Below are positions 29,657-38,218 of a stretch of DNA of 64,000 bases, piece by piece. A program made the translations under genes and the position numbers. A model generated the notes under the pieces. That model saw only the letters and a list, made by a program, of their open reading frames with translations, made no database searches and was not told the DNA's origin. Numbering within the stretch: the stretch's first letter is position 1; every line of letters starts with the position of its first letter. Source of the stretch: Shewanella yunxiaonensis (lineage in GTDB: Bacteria > Pseudomonadota > Gammaproteobacteria > Enterobacterales > Shewanellaceae); the NCBI RefSeq assembly GCF_018223345.1, contig NZ_CP073587.1, positions 1,833,001-1,897,000 on the forward strand. The letters run 5' to 3'.

Positions 29657-31360
29657 TTAACAGGCTGTGGGGCCTACGCGGAATTCACCCAATGACTGAC
29701 CTTTGTAATCAATCATATGTACGGAGCAAGCCATACAAGGATCGAAAGAGTGAATAATTCGCAGAACCTCTAGGGGCTTAGTTGGATCTTCCAGCTTTAG
29801 TCCTACTAATGAGGCTTCATAGGGACCAATCTTACCGTTGGCATCCATTGGCCCGGCGTTCCAGGTCGTAGGAACCACCGCCTGATAGTTTTCCACTAAG
29901 CCGCCTTTGATTCTTATCCAGTGACTCAGCATACCGCGAGGCGCCTCAATAATAGCGTGGCCCACATATTCTTTATCCGGGTCGATTTCAGGCTTGCGGT
30001 ACAGCGATTCATCGCTTTTCAGGTTAGTTACCAGCGCATCGAAGATTTTATTACTTTCCTTGGCAACGATGGACGTTTGAATCATGCGCGCAGCAGTGCG
30101 ACCGAGAGTGGTATATAACGCATCGAGTGGCAATCCGGTACGTTTGAGAAAATCATCGACGGCTTCGACGACCAGTGGATTCCCCTTGGCGTAGTTCACG
30201 AGTAAACATGCTAGCGGGCCAACTTCCATCGGGTGACTGTTGTAACGCGGCGATTTCACCCAGCTGTATTTGTTATCGCCATCAACAGTAGGCAATTTAC
30301 CGTAAACGGTATCGCGTTCGATGAAACCGGTATATTCAGGAATCGTGGTGCCATCATAAGGATGTTGTGGCTTTTCTGCTTTATACCAAGAGTGGGTGAC
30401 ATCTTCAGCAATGAGGTCCGGATTGATATCGCTGACGTTTTTCAGATCGCCATTCAGGATCACGCCCTGTTTAAAGATATGTTGACCGTCAGCGCCAACA
30501 AATTCATCACAGCAGATAAAGTTATGGACATTGACGCCACCGAGCACAGAGGCTTCGGCACCAAAGGCATCCGCCGCCATGATGATGTCGGCTTTATACG
30601 CACGTTCTACAAAGTCAGCCACAATGTCATGTTTGGCTTGCCACTCCTGTAACCGGGCCGGGTTGATCAGATCGCGTACGGACGTCATCCCCCCAACTAC
30701 GACGGACTGGGGATGCGGTTGTTTTCCGCCGAAAATCGCCATCATTTCGGCGGCCACCCGCTGTACTTCCAGAGCTTTTAGATAATGCGACAGGGCGATG
30801 AGGTTCTGCTCTGGCGAGAATCGGTAAGTCTTGTTGCCCCAATAGGCATTGGCAAACGGCCCAAGTTTTCCCTTATTAACAAACCCCTGGACGCGTTCCT
30901 GCACAGCACGAAGATCACCTTCACCGGCTGCCAATGGTTTGTCGCTATATTTCATCGCGACTTGGGCAGCTTTGGCCGGATCGGCACTCAAGGCTGAGAC
31001 AACGTCGACCCAGTCTAGCGCGTGCAGGTGATAAAAATGCACGATATGGTCGTGGTAATGTAACGCGGTCATCATCAGTGACCGCAAATATTGCGCATTG
31101 AGTGGGATCTTTACGCCCAGTGCTTTTTCAACGGCTTCGGTGCCACAACGATAATGAGAGAATGTGCAGACGCCACAGATACGCTGTACCAGCAACCCGA
31201 CATCCATTGGTGTGCGACCTTTCAGGATGACTTCAATGCCACGCCATAAGGTAGACGATGCCCAGGCTTTCTGGATCACATTCTGCTCATCTACCTCCAC
31301 TTCGATACGTAGATGGCCTTCAATACGGGTAATAGGATCAATAACAACACGTTGGTTCAT
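29657..31360 (-). CDS. hyaB: NiFe hydrogenase large subunit, set 2
   Basis: 567 residues, same length as set 1. Nickel cysteine motifs RICGVCTFSH and DPCMACSVH are intact, as is the C-terminal tail to be clipped, so the enzyme should be functional. Differences from set 1 cluster in places such as NFICCDEFVGADG (NFLATNDFATADG in set 1) and ALHYHDHIVHFYHLHALD (SLFMHDHVVHFYHLHGMD). With no protease of its own, it presumably relies on the hyaD of set 1. Confidence 0.97.
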   Translation of the reverse strand: MNQRVVIDPITRIEGHLRIEVEVDEQNVIQKAWASSTLWRGIEVILKGRTPMDVGLLVQRICGVCTFSHYRCGTEAVEKALGVKIPLNAQYLRSLMMTALHYHDHIVHFYHLHALDWVDVVSALSADPAKAAQVAMKYSDKPLAAGEGDLRAVQERVQGFVNKGKLGPFANAYWGNKTYRFSPEQNLIALSHYLKALEVQRVAAEMMAIFGGKQPHPQSVVVGGMTSVRDLINPARLQEWQAKHDIVADFVERAYKADIIMAADAFGAEASVLGGVNVHNFICCDEFVGADGQHIFKQGVILNGDLKNVSDINPDLIAEDVTHSWYKAEKPQHPYDGTTIPEYTGFIERDTVYGKLPTVDGDNKYSWVKSPRYNSHPMEVGPLACLLVNYAKGNPLVVEAVDDFLKRTGLPLDALYTTLGRTAARMIQTSIVAKESNKIFDALVTNLKSDESLYRKPEIDPDKEYVGHAIIEAPRGMLSHWIRIKGGLVENYQAVVPTTWNAGPMDANGKIGPYEASLVGLKLEDPTKPLEVLRIIHSFDPCMACSVHMIDYKGQSLGEFRVGPTAC

Positions 31361-31363
31361 GGA

Positions 31364-32500
31364 TTACTCCTCCTTGGAACCGGCAAACAGACTGGCAACC
31401 GCATGCGCACCAATGCCAATAGCAGCGGCGCCAAGAATCACTGCACCGACGGTATCGGCGGTGGCATCAAGCCCATGCAGTAATTGACGGCCAAGAGGTT
31501 TTTCAAAATCCGCCATATCATCCCAGAAGTTCGGTTCAGAGCAGCCAATACAGCCGTGACCCGCCAGTACCGGCCAGCTGGTGTGGCTGTTGAACCGTTC
31601 GGTAGGGCAATTGTTATAGGTGTAGGGACCTTTACAGCCCATTTTATAGAGGCAATAGCCATTCTTGGCGTTATCGTCACTGAATTGTTCAACAAACTCG
31701 CCAGAATCAAAGTGACCACGGCGTTCGCAGTTATCATGAACACGAGCGCCGTAGGCCCATTTCGGCCGGTTATACATGTCCAGTGCTGGCAAGCGGCCAA
31801 ACATAACAAAGTACATCAGCGTACCAACAATGTTCTTTTCACTCGGAGGACAGCCCCCCAGATTGATAACCGTTCTATCAATCACTTCATGGACGCCCTT
31901 AGCACCAGTAGGGTTAGGCGCTGCGGCCTGAACCCCACCGAATGAAGCACAGGTGCCAACCGAAATGATGGCCGCCGCGCCTTCTGCGGCTTCACGCACA
32001 GATTGCAAGCCGGTGTGGCCTTTACAACCAACGGTTAAAAATGCGCCATTGTTTGCTGTAGGCACGGCGCCTTCAATCGCGAGCAGGTAATTGCCTTTAT
32101 AATGTTCTAATGCGTGTTCCAGGTTCTCGTCGGCTTGCCAACCGGCCGCTGCCATCAGCGTTTCATGATATTCCAGCGAAATGTGGTCGAAAATTAGGGT
32201 GTCAAGGTCCGGGGTATCAGCACGGGTAAGGGATTCGGAACAACCGGTACATTCCGCCATGTGTAACCAAACCAGTGGCACTCTGTCTGCGAGTTCTGCA
32301 GCTTCTGCCACAAGGTTGCTAAAGGGTAAGGGTAAGGCCAGAAGGGCAGTGACAGAGGCACTCCACTTCATAAAGTCACGGCGACTAATACCATATTCCT
32401 GCATGCGTTCTAGCAAAGATTGATCTTGGCGTGGCGGTAATTGGCGCAAAGCGGCCAGCCGCTCCCGTCCCTGTTGATAAAGAGCTGAATGAGTATCCAT
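31364..32500 (-). CDS. hyaA: NiFe hydrogenase small subunit, set 2 (Tat-exported)
   Basis: 378 residues with the same SRRDFMKW twin-arginine signal, identical hydrophobic core and the same cluster cysteines (ECTGCSE, GTCASFGG, GGCPPSE, GHGCIGCSE) as set 1; again no extra proximal cysteines. The C-terminal anchor reads VGAVILGAAAIGIGAHAVA. First gene of the set 2 operon, divergent from a two-component system across 389 bases (32501-32889) that hold an FNR box and a palindrome but no gene. AAGGTGA precedes the ATG. Confidence 0.97.
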   Translation of the reverse strand: MDTHSALYQQGRERLAALRQLPPRQDQSLLERMQEYGISRRDFMKWSASVTALLALPLPFSNLVAEAAELADRVPLVWLHMAECTGCSESLTRADTPDLDTLIFDHISLEYHETLMAAAGWQADENLEHALEHYKGNYLLAIEGAVPTANNGAFLTVGCKGHTGLQSVREAAEGAAAIISVGTCASFGGVQAAAPNPTGAKGVHEVIDRTVINLGGCPPSEKNIVGTLMYFVMFGRLPALDMYNRPKWAYGARVHDNCERRGHFDSGEFVEQFSDDNAKNGYCLYKMGCKGPYTYNNCPTERFNSHTSWPVLAGHGCIGCSEPNFWDDMADFEKPLGRQLLHGLDATADTVGAVILGAAAIGIGAHAVASLFAGSKEE

Positions 32501-32602
32501 TGATTCACCTTGTTGTTCTTAATGGAATAAACGTTGGAACACGCCAGTGATGAGTCACCACCGTTAGGAATGTGCGCTGGTGCTTAAAATCACTAAAAAA
32601 AT

Positions 32603-32614
32603 TGACGTACGTCA
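32603..32614. promoter_or_regulatory. Perfect 12-bp palindrome and TGACG cluster upstream of hyaA2
   Basis: TGACGTACGTCA is a perfect palindrome about 100 bases upstream of hyaA2. The half-site TGACG recurs at 32652 and 32681 in the same intergenic stretch. It looks like an operator, but no regulator can be assigned; it does not match the E. coli NikR operator GTATGA-N16-TCATAC. Confidence 0.4.
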
Positions 32615-32662
32615 TTAAACATTCAAATATGCGCGCTAGCACGCAGATAAATGACGATAAAA

Positions 32663-32676
32663 TTGATCTAAATCAA
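32663..32676. promoter_or_regulatory. Perfect FNR/EtrA-type box between hyaA2 and the two-component system
   Basis: TTGATCTAAATCAA matches TTGAT-N4-ATCAA at all ten fixed positions. It lies about 163 bases upstream of hyaA2 and 214 upstream of the response-regulator gene, so it could serve either, more probably hyaA2. Confidence 0.75.
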
Positions 32677-32889
32677 TATATGACGGTGAGCGAACAAAAA
32701 TTGATCATTGATAATGTTAAAGCTCAATGATTTAGTGACACAGGGAACTGCAAACAGCAGCGTATTGTCAGAACACTGGCGGGTTCATGTAAAGACACGT
32801 TATTATCGGGAAAAGTGATTTAAGATCCCGTGGTTATCTCACACTACTGAATCTGAATTTCATCAGCTGTCTGAAGAATTGATATCGAT

Positions 32890-33549
32890 ATGCGCATACT
32901 TTTAATTGAAGATAATGATCTTCTGGCTCAGGGCATAATGCTCAGCCTCGGCAAACTGGATATTCAGGTCGATCACGTTACCACCGTGAAACAGGCTGAG
33001 GCTGCAATTCATAATGAAGCCATTAGTGCCATTGTATTAGATTTGGGCTTACCTGATGGCAATGGTCGTAGTTTATTGCAGCAGTGGCGTCAACGCGGCA
33101 TCGACATTCCGACTATTGTGCTGACGGCTAACACCGATTTTGATACTAAGCTTGCTTGTCTGGATCTCGGCGCGGATGACTATCTTGCCAAACCGTTTGA
33201 TGTCAGGGAACTCGTTGCCAGATTAAAAGCCATTGTGCGCCGTCACCATGGACTGAATCAGAATTTGCTGGTGGTAGGGGCGCTCACCATGGATTTGAAT
33301 GTGCATGAGGTTAGTTTTCGTGGCGAGCCGGTGAACTTATCACGGCGGGAATTTCAGCTATTGCTGGAGTTAGCGCAATCCAACGGGCGAGTGCTTACCC
33401 GCGGTCAATTGGAACAGCTCACCTATGGTTGGGACGAAGTCGGCAGCAATTCCATTGAAGTGCATATTCATCACTTGCGTCGCAAAACCTCACCTGAATT
33501 GATTAAAACGGTGCGTGGCATTGGTTACACGCTTGCAGAAGTGGAGTAA
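32890..33549 (+). CDS. OmpR-family response regulator
   Basis: 219 residues. Receiver domain with acidic pocket IEDND, phosphoacceptor Asp51 (VLDLGLPDGNG), switch Thr in VLTAN and Lys101 (YLAKPFD); then a winged-helix DNA-binding domain (LSRREFQLLLELA, NSIEVHIHHLRRK, TVRGIGYTL). The pattern is of the QseB/PmrA/TctD kind. It is divergent from hyaA2 and three bases before its kinase. Its target is not proven: control of the hydrogenase is an inference from position only. Confidence 0.95.
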   Translation: MRILLIEDNDLLAQGIMLSLGKLDIQVDHVTTVKQAEAAIHNEAISAIVLDLGLPDGNGRSLLQQWRQRGIDIPTIVLTANTDFDTKLACLDLGADDYLAKPFDVRELVARLKAIVRRHHGLNQNLLVVGALTMDLNVHEVSFRGEPVNLSRREFQLLLELAQSNGRVLTRGQLEQLTYGWDEVGSNSIEVHIHHLRRKTSPELIKTVRGIGYTLAEVE

Positions 33550-33552
33550 CTC

Positions 33553-34944
33553 ATGTCATTACGGGTGTTGATGATGGGGGTGATGCTGTTGGGCATCTCA
33601 CTTTCTATTGGGATCTCCAGTTGGTTGAGTACCCATGATTCTCACCGGCAAATTGAAGAGTTATTTGATGCCCAGATGCTACAAAGTGCCAAAATACTCG
33701 AAATGTTTTATGGATCGCAGACCCTAATCGGACAGGATTCGCTGGTAAATCATCCGTTACTGTTGTCAATAAAACCGACAAAAGTTGAAACCTTTAATGA
33801 AGACGCCAATGCGCAGCAATTGGCTTACGAACAAAAGCTAGCGTTTCAAATTTGGACTCCTGAAGGCCAGCTGTTGGTCCGTTCTGCAAATACCGCTGAG
33901 CAACCCATGGCAGAATTTGTGGTGGGCTACCATCGCAAGATGTACATGGGCTCGTTGTGGCACATGTACAGTTATTTTTCGCCGCGTAACAATGTCTGGA
34001 TTATTGCGGGTCAGCGCGATGATGTGCGAAAGGAACTGGTAGACCAGATCATGGGCAACAGCTTGATTGCCCCTGCAATTGTATTCCCGCTAGTGTCATT
34101 GTTAATGATTTTTCTGTCTTATCTGCTGCTGGAACCGTTACAGACGTTAGCGGATAAATTAAAACGGCGCGATCCCAGTGATTTAACACCGTTGCACATG
34201 CGCTTACCGTCGGAATTAGTCACAGTCCGTGATGCCATGAATGCTTATATTGCGAGGGTCGCTGCCGCTATGAGTCGCGAGCGCAAGTTCAGTGGTGATG
34301 CTGCTCATGAGCTAAAAACCCCGTTGGCCGTGATCAAATTGCATCATCAGGGGTTACTGGAATCTGATAATCCCGAAGAGCTGTTGTTACACCATCAGGC
34401 AATAGACAAAGGGATTGAGCAGATCGCACACACGGTAGAGCAAATGCTGCTGTTATCGCGTGTTGAATCGCTGGAACAGTTGAATGTAACCGAGGTCGGA
34501 ATAAGTGAGTTGGTGCAGCAAGTTCTGAACGATATGCTGCCGATCATTGCTGACTATCAATGGGAGCTTCATCTGCCTGAAAAGATCATGGTCATAGCCG
34601 ATCCGTTTTATCTTAAATTGGTATTGAAGAACCTGATAGATAATGCCTGTAAATATTCAGATAAAGCCGGCCCCATTAAAATTAATGCCTGGGAAGACAA
34701 ACAGCATGGCACTGCAGTTTTGCAAATTCACGACTCAGGTCCAGGGCTTGATGAGGAAAGTTGTCGACAGATCACTGAACGCTTCTTTCGTGTGGCCAAC
34801 GAAAACGTTGCAGGTTCAGGGCTGGGATTGTCAATTTGCGCGCAGATTGTTGGGCTACATAAGGGAAAATTGACAATTAAGCCGGGTGTACCTGACGGGC
34901 TGGATGTCAGAGTCATTTTGCCCAAACCGGTTAAGCAACGTTAA
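33553..34944 (+). CDS. Sensor histidine kinase partnered with the OmpR-type regulator
   Basis: Membrane kinase of 463 residues. N-terminal membrane segment (about 5-25), a periplasmic sensor of about 140 residues, a second membrane segment (about 172-193), an H-box with His252 in FSGDAAHELKTPLAVIK, N-box NLIDNACKYS, and ATP-lid motifs HDSGPGLDEE and GSGLGLSI. The linker after the second segment resembles a short HAMP. The sensor has no recognisable ligand motif. Ends seven bases from the convergent nikR. Confidence 0.95.
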   Translation: MSLRVLMMGVMLLGISLSIGISSWLSTHDSHRQIEELFDAQMLQSAKILEMFYGSQTLIGQDSLVNHPLLLSIKPTKVETFNEDANAQQLAYEQKLAFQIWTPEGQLLVRSANTAEQPMAEFVVGYHRKMYMGSLWHMYSYFSPRNNVWIIAGQRDDVRKELVDQIMGNSLIAPAIVFPLVSLLMIFLSYLLLEPLQTLADKLKRRDPSDLTPLHMRLPSELVTVRDAMNAYIARVAAAMSRERKFSGDAAHELKTPLAVIKLHHQGLLESDNPEELLLHHQAIDKGIEQIAHTVEQMLLLSRVESLEQLNVTEVGISELVQQVLNDMLPIIADYQWELHLPEKIMVIADPFYLKLVLKNLIDNACKYSDKAGPIKINAWEDKQHGTAVLQIHDSGPGLDEESCRQITERFFRVANENVAGSGLGLSICAQIVGLHKGKLTIKPGVPDGLDVRVILPKPVKQR

Positions 34945-34951
34945 GTGACGA

Positions 34952-35365
34952 TTAGACAATTCCGGCGCGGCTCAAACGAGCTAAATTAACCCCTTTTAAC
35001 GCGGCGATTTTGTTTACCAGCTGATTTACTTGAGATGCCTGCCCCTTGAGGATGATGGTTTCCAGACAGCGATGATGGTCAATATGCACATGTGTACTAC
35101 ATAAAATGTGCACCATATGGTCATGTTGAATTTCGATCAGCTTTTCTGACAGGCCGCGCTGATGATGATCGAAAATCAACGTCAGTACCCCGACAACGTC
35201 TTCAACACTGCTGTTCCATTGCTTATCAACAATACGGTCTCGAAACAGATCACGAATGTATTCTGAGCGAGATTGATAGCCTCGGGTCTCAATATCCGTT
35301 TCAATTTCTTCAAACAGGGATTGTGGCAGGGAAACGGTAAAACGCAGAGTTTCATCATTACTCAT
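34952..35365 (-). CDS. nikR: Nickel-responsive regulator NikR
   Basis: Ribbon-helix-helix regulator of 137 residues with a C-terminal ACT-like nickel domain. The DNA-binding part is LRFTVSLPQSLFEEIE and YQSRSEYIRDLFRD. By comparison with E. coli NikR the nickel ligands are His81, His92, His94 and Cys100 (THVHIDHHRCLE), all present. In E. coli it represses nickel uptake; here its place at the end of a hydrogenase island suggests control of nickel supply or of the hydrogenase itself. No nik transporter is in the window. Confidence 0.95.
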   Translation of the reverse strand: MSNDETLRFTVSLPQSLFEEIETDIETRGYQSRSEYIRDLFRDRIVDKQWNSSVEDVVGVLTLIFDHHQRGLSEKLIEIQHDHMVHILCSTHVHIDHHRCLETIILKGQASQVNQLVNKIAALKGVNLARLSRAGIV

Positions 35366-35403
35366 GATGCGACCTCAGTAGGCAATTACAAAAAATAAAT
35401 GTT

Positions 35404-35433
35404 CTTATACATTAACCTGTTACAAATTGTCCA
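35404..35433 (-). promoter_or_regulatory. Candidate sigma-70 promoter of nikR
   Basis: On the minus strand, TGGACA (35428-35433) and TATAAG (35404-35409) are separated by 18 bases and lie about 40 bases upstream of the nikR ATG. The stretch 35366-35696 between nikR and asnS otherwise holds only the two terminators listed next. Confidence 0.45.
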
Positions 35434-35595
35434 TGTGAGGACATCTGGGCGTGATCCACCGCAGGTTTTACAGATTTTATTGCTTGTCGGATTTTATATC
35501 ATCTATGGTTAATCATACAGGGAGGATTGACCTGTTTCTTGTGTTTGTGTCTATGAAAGTGGGGGCCGGTATCGTCATGCTTAACACCGGCATTT

Positions 35596-35631
35596 AATGG
35601 GAGATGGCATTGCGTCCACTCCCATTTTTTT
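35596..35631 (+). terminator. Orphan plus-strand intrinsic terminator
   Basis: AATGGGAG (35596-35603) pairs with CTCCCATT (35619-35626) and is followed by a run of seven T. It points rightward, but no plus-strand gene precedes it: the nearest, the histidine kinase, ends 650 bases earlier with nikR in between on the other strand. It may end a small RNA starting within 35440-35590. Confidence 0.6.
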
Positions 35632-35645
35632 GCGCCTAATCCAAA

Positions 35646-35675
35646 GAAAAAACGCGCTAATGCAGCGCGTTTTTG
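35646..35675 (-). terminator. asnS terminator
   Basis: AAAAACGCGCT and AGCGCGTTTTT form a perfect hairpin with the four-base loop AATG... between them, flanked by A and T runs on both sides, 20 bases after the asnS stop. The symmetry allows termination on either strand. Confidence 0.85.
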
Positions 35676-35696
35676 GGAATGTTGTAACGCCTGACG

Positions 35697-37097
35697 TTAG
35701 AAGTTGGCAGAGCGTGGTGAACGTGGGAACGGAATAACGTCACGGATGTTAGACACACCTGTCACATAAGACACCAGACGTTCAAAGCCCAGACCGAAAC
35801 CTGAGTGCGGGACAGTGCCATAACGACGCAGATCGCGATACCACCAGTAATCTTCCTTAACCAGACCCATTTCATCCATGCGTTGATCCAACACATCCAA
35901 ACGCTCTTCACGCTGTGAGCCGCCGATGATCTCACCAATGCCGGGAGCTAATACATCCATTGCCGCTACAGTTTTACCGTCTTGGTTCAGACGCATGTAG
36001 AAGGCTTTGATATCTTTTGGATAATTTTTTACCACGACTGGCGAATTAAAGTGTTCTTCTGCCAGATAGCGTTCATGTTCAGATTGCAAGTCAGTTCCCC
36101 ATTCCACAGGGAACTCGAACTCTTTATCGCAGTTTTTGAGGATTTCAACCGCATCGGTGTAATCAACCTGGGCAAAGTCACTGCTGACAAAACGTTGCAA
36201 CCGATCGATGACGGTGCTATCAACGCGTTGTGCAAAGAACTGCATATCATCCATACGTTCTTCCAGTACCGCTTTAAAGGCGTACTTGAGCATAGATTCA
36301 GCCAGCCCCGCAATGTCGTTGAGATCTGCAAACGCCACTTCCGGTTCGACCATCCAGAATTCGGCCAAATGACGGCTGGTATTTGAGTTTTCAGCGCGGA
36401 AGGTCGGCCCAAAGGTATAAATCTTAGATAACGCACAGGCGTAGGTTTCACCGTTTAACTGGCCCGATACGGTTAAGAAAGCCTCTTTACCAAAGAAATC
36501 TTTGTCATAGTCGACGTTACCTGCTTCAGTACGTGGCAGGTTTTCCAGATCCAGGGTGGAAACGCGGAACATTTCGCCAGCGCCTTCAGTATCTGAGGCA
36601 GTGATCAACGGTGTAGATACCCAGACAAAGCCGTTTTCATGATAGAAGCGGTGGATTGCCTGAGATAGACAGTTACGAACTCGCGCAACAGCACCAATCA
36701 GGTTGGTCCGAGGACGTAAGTGAGCCAATTCCCGCAGATGCTCGACTGAATGGCGTTTTGCCGCCATCGGATAGGTATCTGGGTCCTCTACCCAACCGGT
36801 CACTTCAACTTTGGTGACCTGCAATTCGTAATCTTGGCCAGATCCAGGGCTTTCTACCACTTCACCCGTTACAATTACAGAACAGCCAGTGGTCAGTTTG
36901 AGCACTTCATCGTCATAATTTGGCAGATTATTAGGCACAACGCCTTGAATAGGGTCAAAACAGGAACCGTCATAGATGGCAAGGAACGAGATGCCGGCTT
37001 TGGAATCCCGGCGGGTTCTGACCCAGCCGCGGACGGTAACTTCAGAACCGACCGCATATTCGCCTTTAAATACAGATGCGACTGATGCAATGCTCAT
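35697..37097 (-). CDS. asnS: Asparaginyl-tRNA synthetase
   Basis: Class II aminoacyl-tRNA synthetase of 466 residues, the E. coli length. N-terminal OB-fold anticodon-binding domain ([20 protein letters not shown]), motif 2 in [21 protein letters not shown] and motif 3 in [13 protein letters not shown], ending with the family C-terminus [11 protein letters not shown]. Stands alone with its own terminator; the 204 bases upstream contain its promoter region and no gene. Confidence 0.98.
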   Translation of the reverse strand: MSIASVASVFKGEYAVGSEVTVRGWVRTRRDSKAGISFLAIYDGSCFDPIQGVVPNNLPNYDDEVLKLTTGCSVIVTGEVVESPGSGQDYELQVTKVEVTGWVEDPDTYPMAAKRHSVEHLRELAHLRPRTNLIGAVARVRNCLSQAIHRFYHENGFVWVSTPLITASDTEGAGEMFRVSTLDLENLPRTEAGNVDYDKDFFGKEAFLTVSGQLNGETYACALSKIYTFGPTFRAENSNTSRHLAEFWMVEPEVAFADLNDIAGLAESMLKYAFKAVLEERMDDMQFFAQRVDSTVIDRLQRFVSSDFAQVDYTDAVEILKNCDKEFEFPVEWGTDLQSEHERYLAEEHFNSPVVVKNYPKDIKAFYMRLNQDGKTVAAMDVLAPGIGEIIGGSQREERLDVLDQRMDEMGLVKEDYWWYRDLRRYGTVPHSGFGLGFERLVSYVTGVSNIRDVIPFPRSPRSANF

Positions 37098-37301
37098 TAT
37101 TGCTATGTTCTCCAGTGAAACGTCTTTTTACCGTTATCCAAGACCGTCGGTAACGGTTATTTGTCGGCCAACGTAAGGCAGACACTGTTGATCGTACAGA
37201 AAAATTGGACGTTTATATTACCTTGCTGGTGGCTTTTCTCAAGTTGAAAAAGGTATTCTGGAATCATTCTCCATTTTCGGCTTCGTAAAGGTGGCAGGAA
37301 A

Positions 37302-37640
37302 ATGAAAAAACTGCGTTTTTTACAGATAATTTTAGCAATTATGTCGATCGCAGGGTGGGCATTGGCCGTATATGCCCTGACAGTTTTTCATGATGCCAGG
37401 CCGGACCGCGCTGTAGGGTATTTTTTCAGTCATGGGGTGCCAGTGCGGCTTTACTGGGATCTCAAAGAAACGACGTTGCTGGAGCACATTATCTGGGTGT
37501 GTGCCGGACTGAGCTTCACCAGTATGGCATTGAACTGGTATCTGGCAAGTCATTACCGCATGGGGTATTGGTTCAATATTCCGTTGTTACTCTTGAGTTC
37601 TGTGACCGCCGGGCTTTATTTACGTTTCGTGATCCTTTGA
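37302..37640 (+). CDS. Small unknown inner-membrane protein
   Basis: 112 residues, not recognised. Three membrane segments are predicted by eye: about 8-28 (ILAIMSIAGWALAVYAL), 61-80 (LEHIIWVCAGLSFTSMAL) and 92-110 (FNIPLLLLSSVTAGLYL). The ATG is preceded by AGGTGGCAGGAAA, a good ribosome site. Its last 25 bases overlap the end of the convergent nudL-like gene. The coding reality is supported by the start signal and clean membrane topology. Confidence 0.65.
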   Translation: MKKLRFLQIILAIMSIAGWALAVYALTVFHDARPDRAVGYFFSHGVPVRLYWDLKETTLLEHIIWVCAGLSFTSMALNWYLASHYRMGYWFNIPLLLLSSVTAGLYLRFVIL

Positions 37641-38215
37641 ATGTCATGACTGACGATGGCGCAAAACGTATCGATGATAGCGGCTGTCGCGCCCCAAATG
37701 AGCCTATCGCCATAGGGAATAAATGTCACCGGATGGGGTTGTTGCCGACGCTGAATCAACATCACATGGCGATTATTCGGTTGCAACAGATAATCCAGCG
37801 GTACCGTAAATAATGCGCTGACCTCGCCTGGATTAAGACAAATATTGAAGGGGCGTTGAACAATGCCGACGACTGGTGTGATATTAAAACCGGTAATTGT
37901 GTGATGTTGGGGCAGGGTGCCCAGCAGTTCAACATTATTAGCGGGCAGTCCAATCTCTTCTTCCGCTTCTCTTAATGCCGTTTCCAGTAAACTTTTATCT
38001 TGTCGTTCCTGTTTGCCTCCGGGAAAACTGACTTGTCCTGGATGTGCTTTCAGATGTCTGGGGCGCTGCGTTAATAGTAATTCAACACCTTTGGGGCCGG
38101 TCTGAAACGCCATTAGTACGGCGGCATTTCGTAATTTTAGAGGTATTCCCGGAGGTTGGCGTAATGGCGCGGCTATACCTAATCCAAAACGCCAACGCAG
38201 CTCAGTAAGATCCAC
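37616..38215 (-). CDS. nudL: CoA pyrophosphatase, Nudix family
   Basis: Nudix hydrolase of 199 residues, likely cleaving coenzyme A to phosphopantetheine and ADP. It has both the CoA-specific NuCoA motif (LLTQRPRHLKAHPGQVSFPGG) partly overlapping the Nudix box GG-x5-E-x7-REAEEEIGL. It follows pabB closely (three-base gap), as in E. coli where nudL (yeaB) is adjacent to pabB, which supports both names. Confidence 0.93.
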   Translation of the reverse strand: MDLTELRWRFGLGIAAPLRQPPGIPLKLRNAAVLMAFQTGPKGVELLLTQRPRHLKAHPGQVSFPGGKQERQDKSLLETALREAEEEIGLPANNVELLGTLPQHHTITGFNITPVVGIVQRPFNICLNPGEVSALFTVPLDYLLQPNNRHVMLIQRRQQPHPVTFIPYGDRLIWGATAAIIDTFCAIVSHDIQRITKRK

Positions 38216-38218
38216 GGT

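Noticed and set aside
32501..32889. NikR operator before hyaA2
   Set aside because: No GTATGA-N16-TCATAC arrangement was found; the palindrome present is of a different form.
35553..35597. Short open frame MKVGAGIVMLNTGI upstream of the orphan terminator
   Set aside because: Only 14 codons; the nearby GGGAGG is too far from its ATG, and the frame could be chance. It may simply be part of a small RNA.
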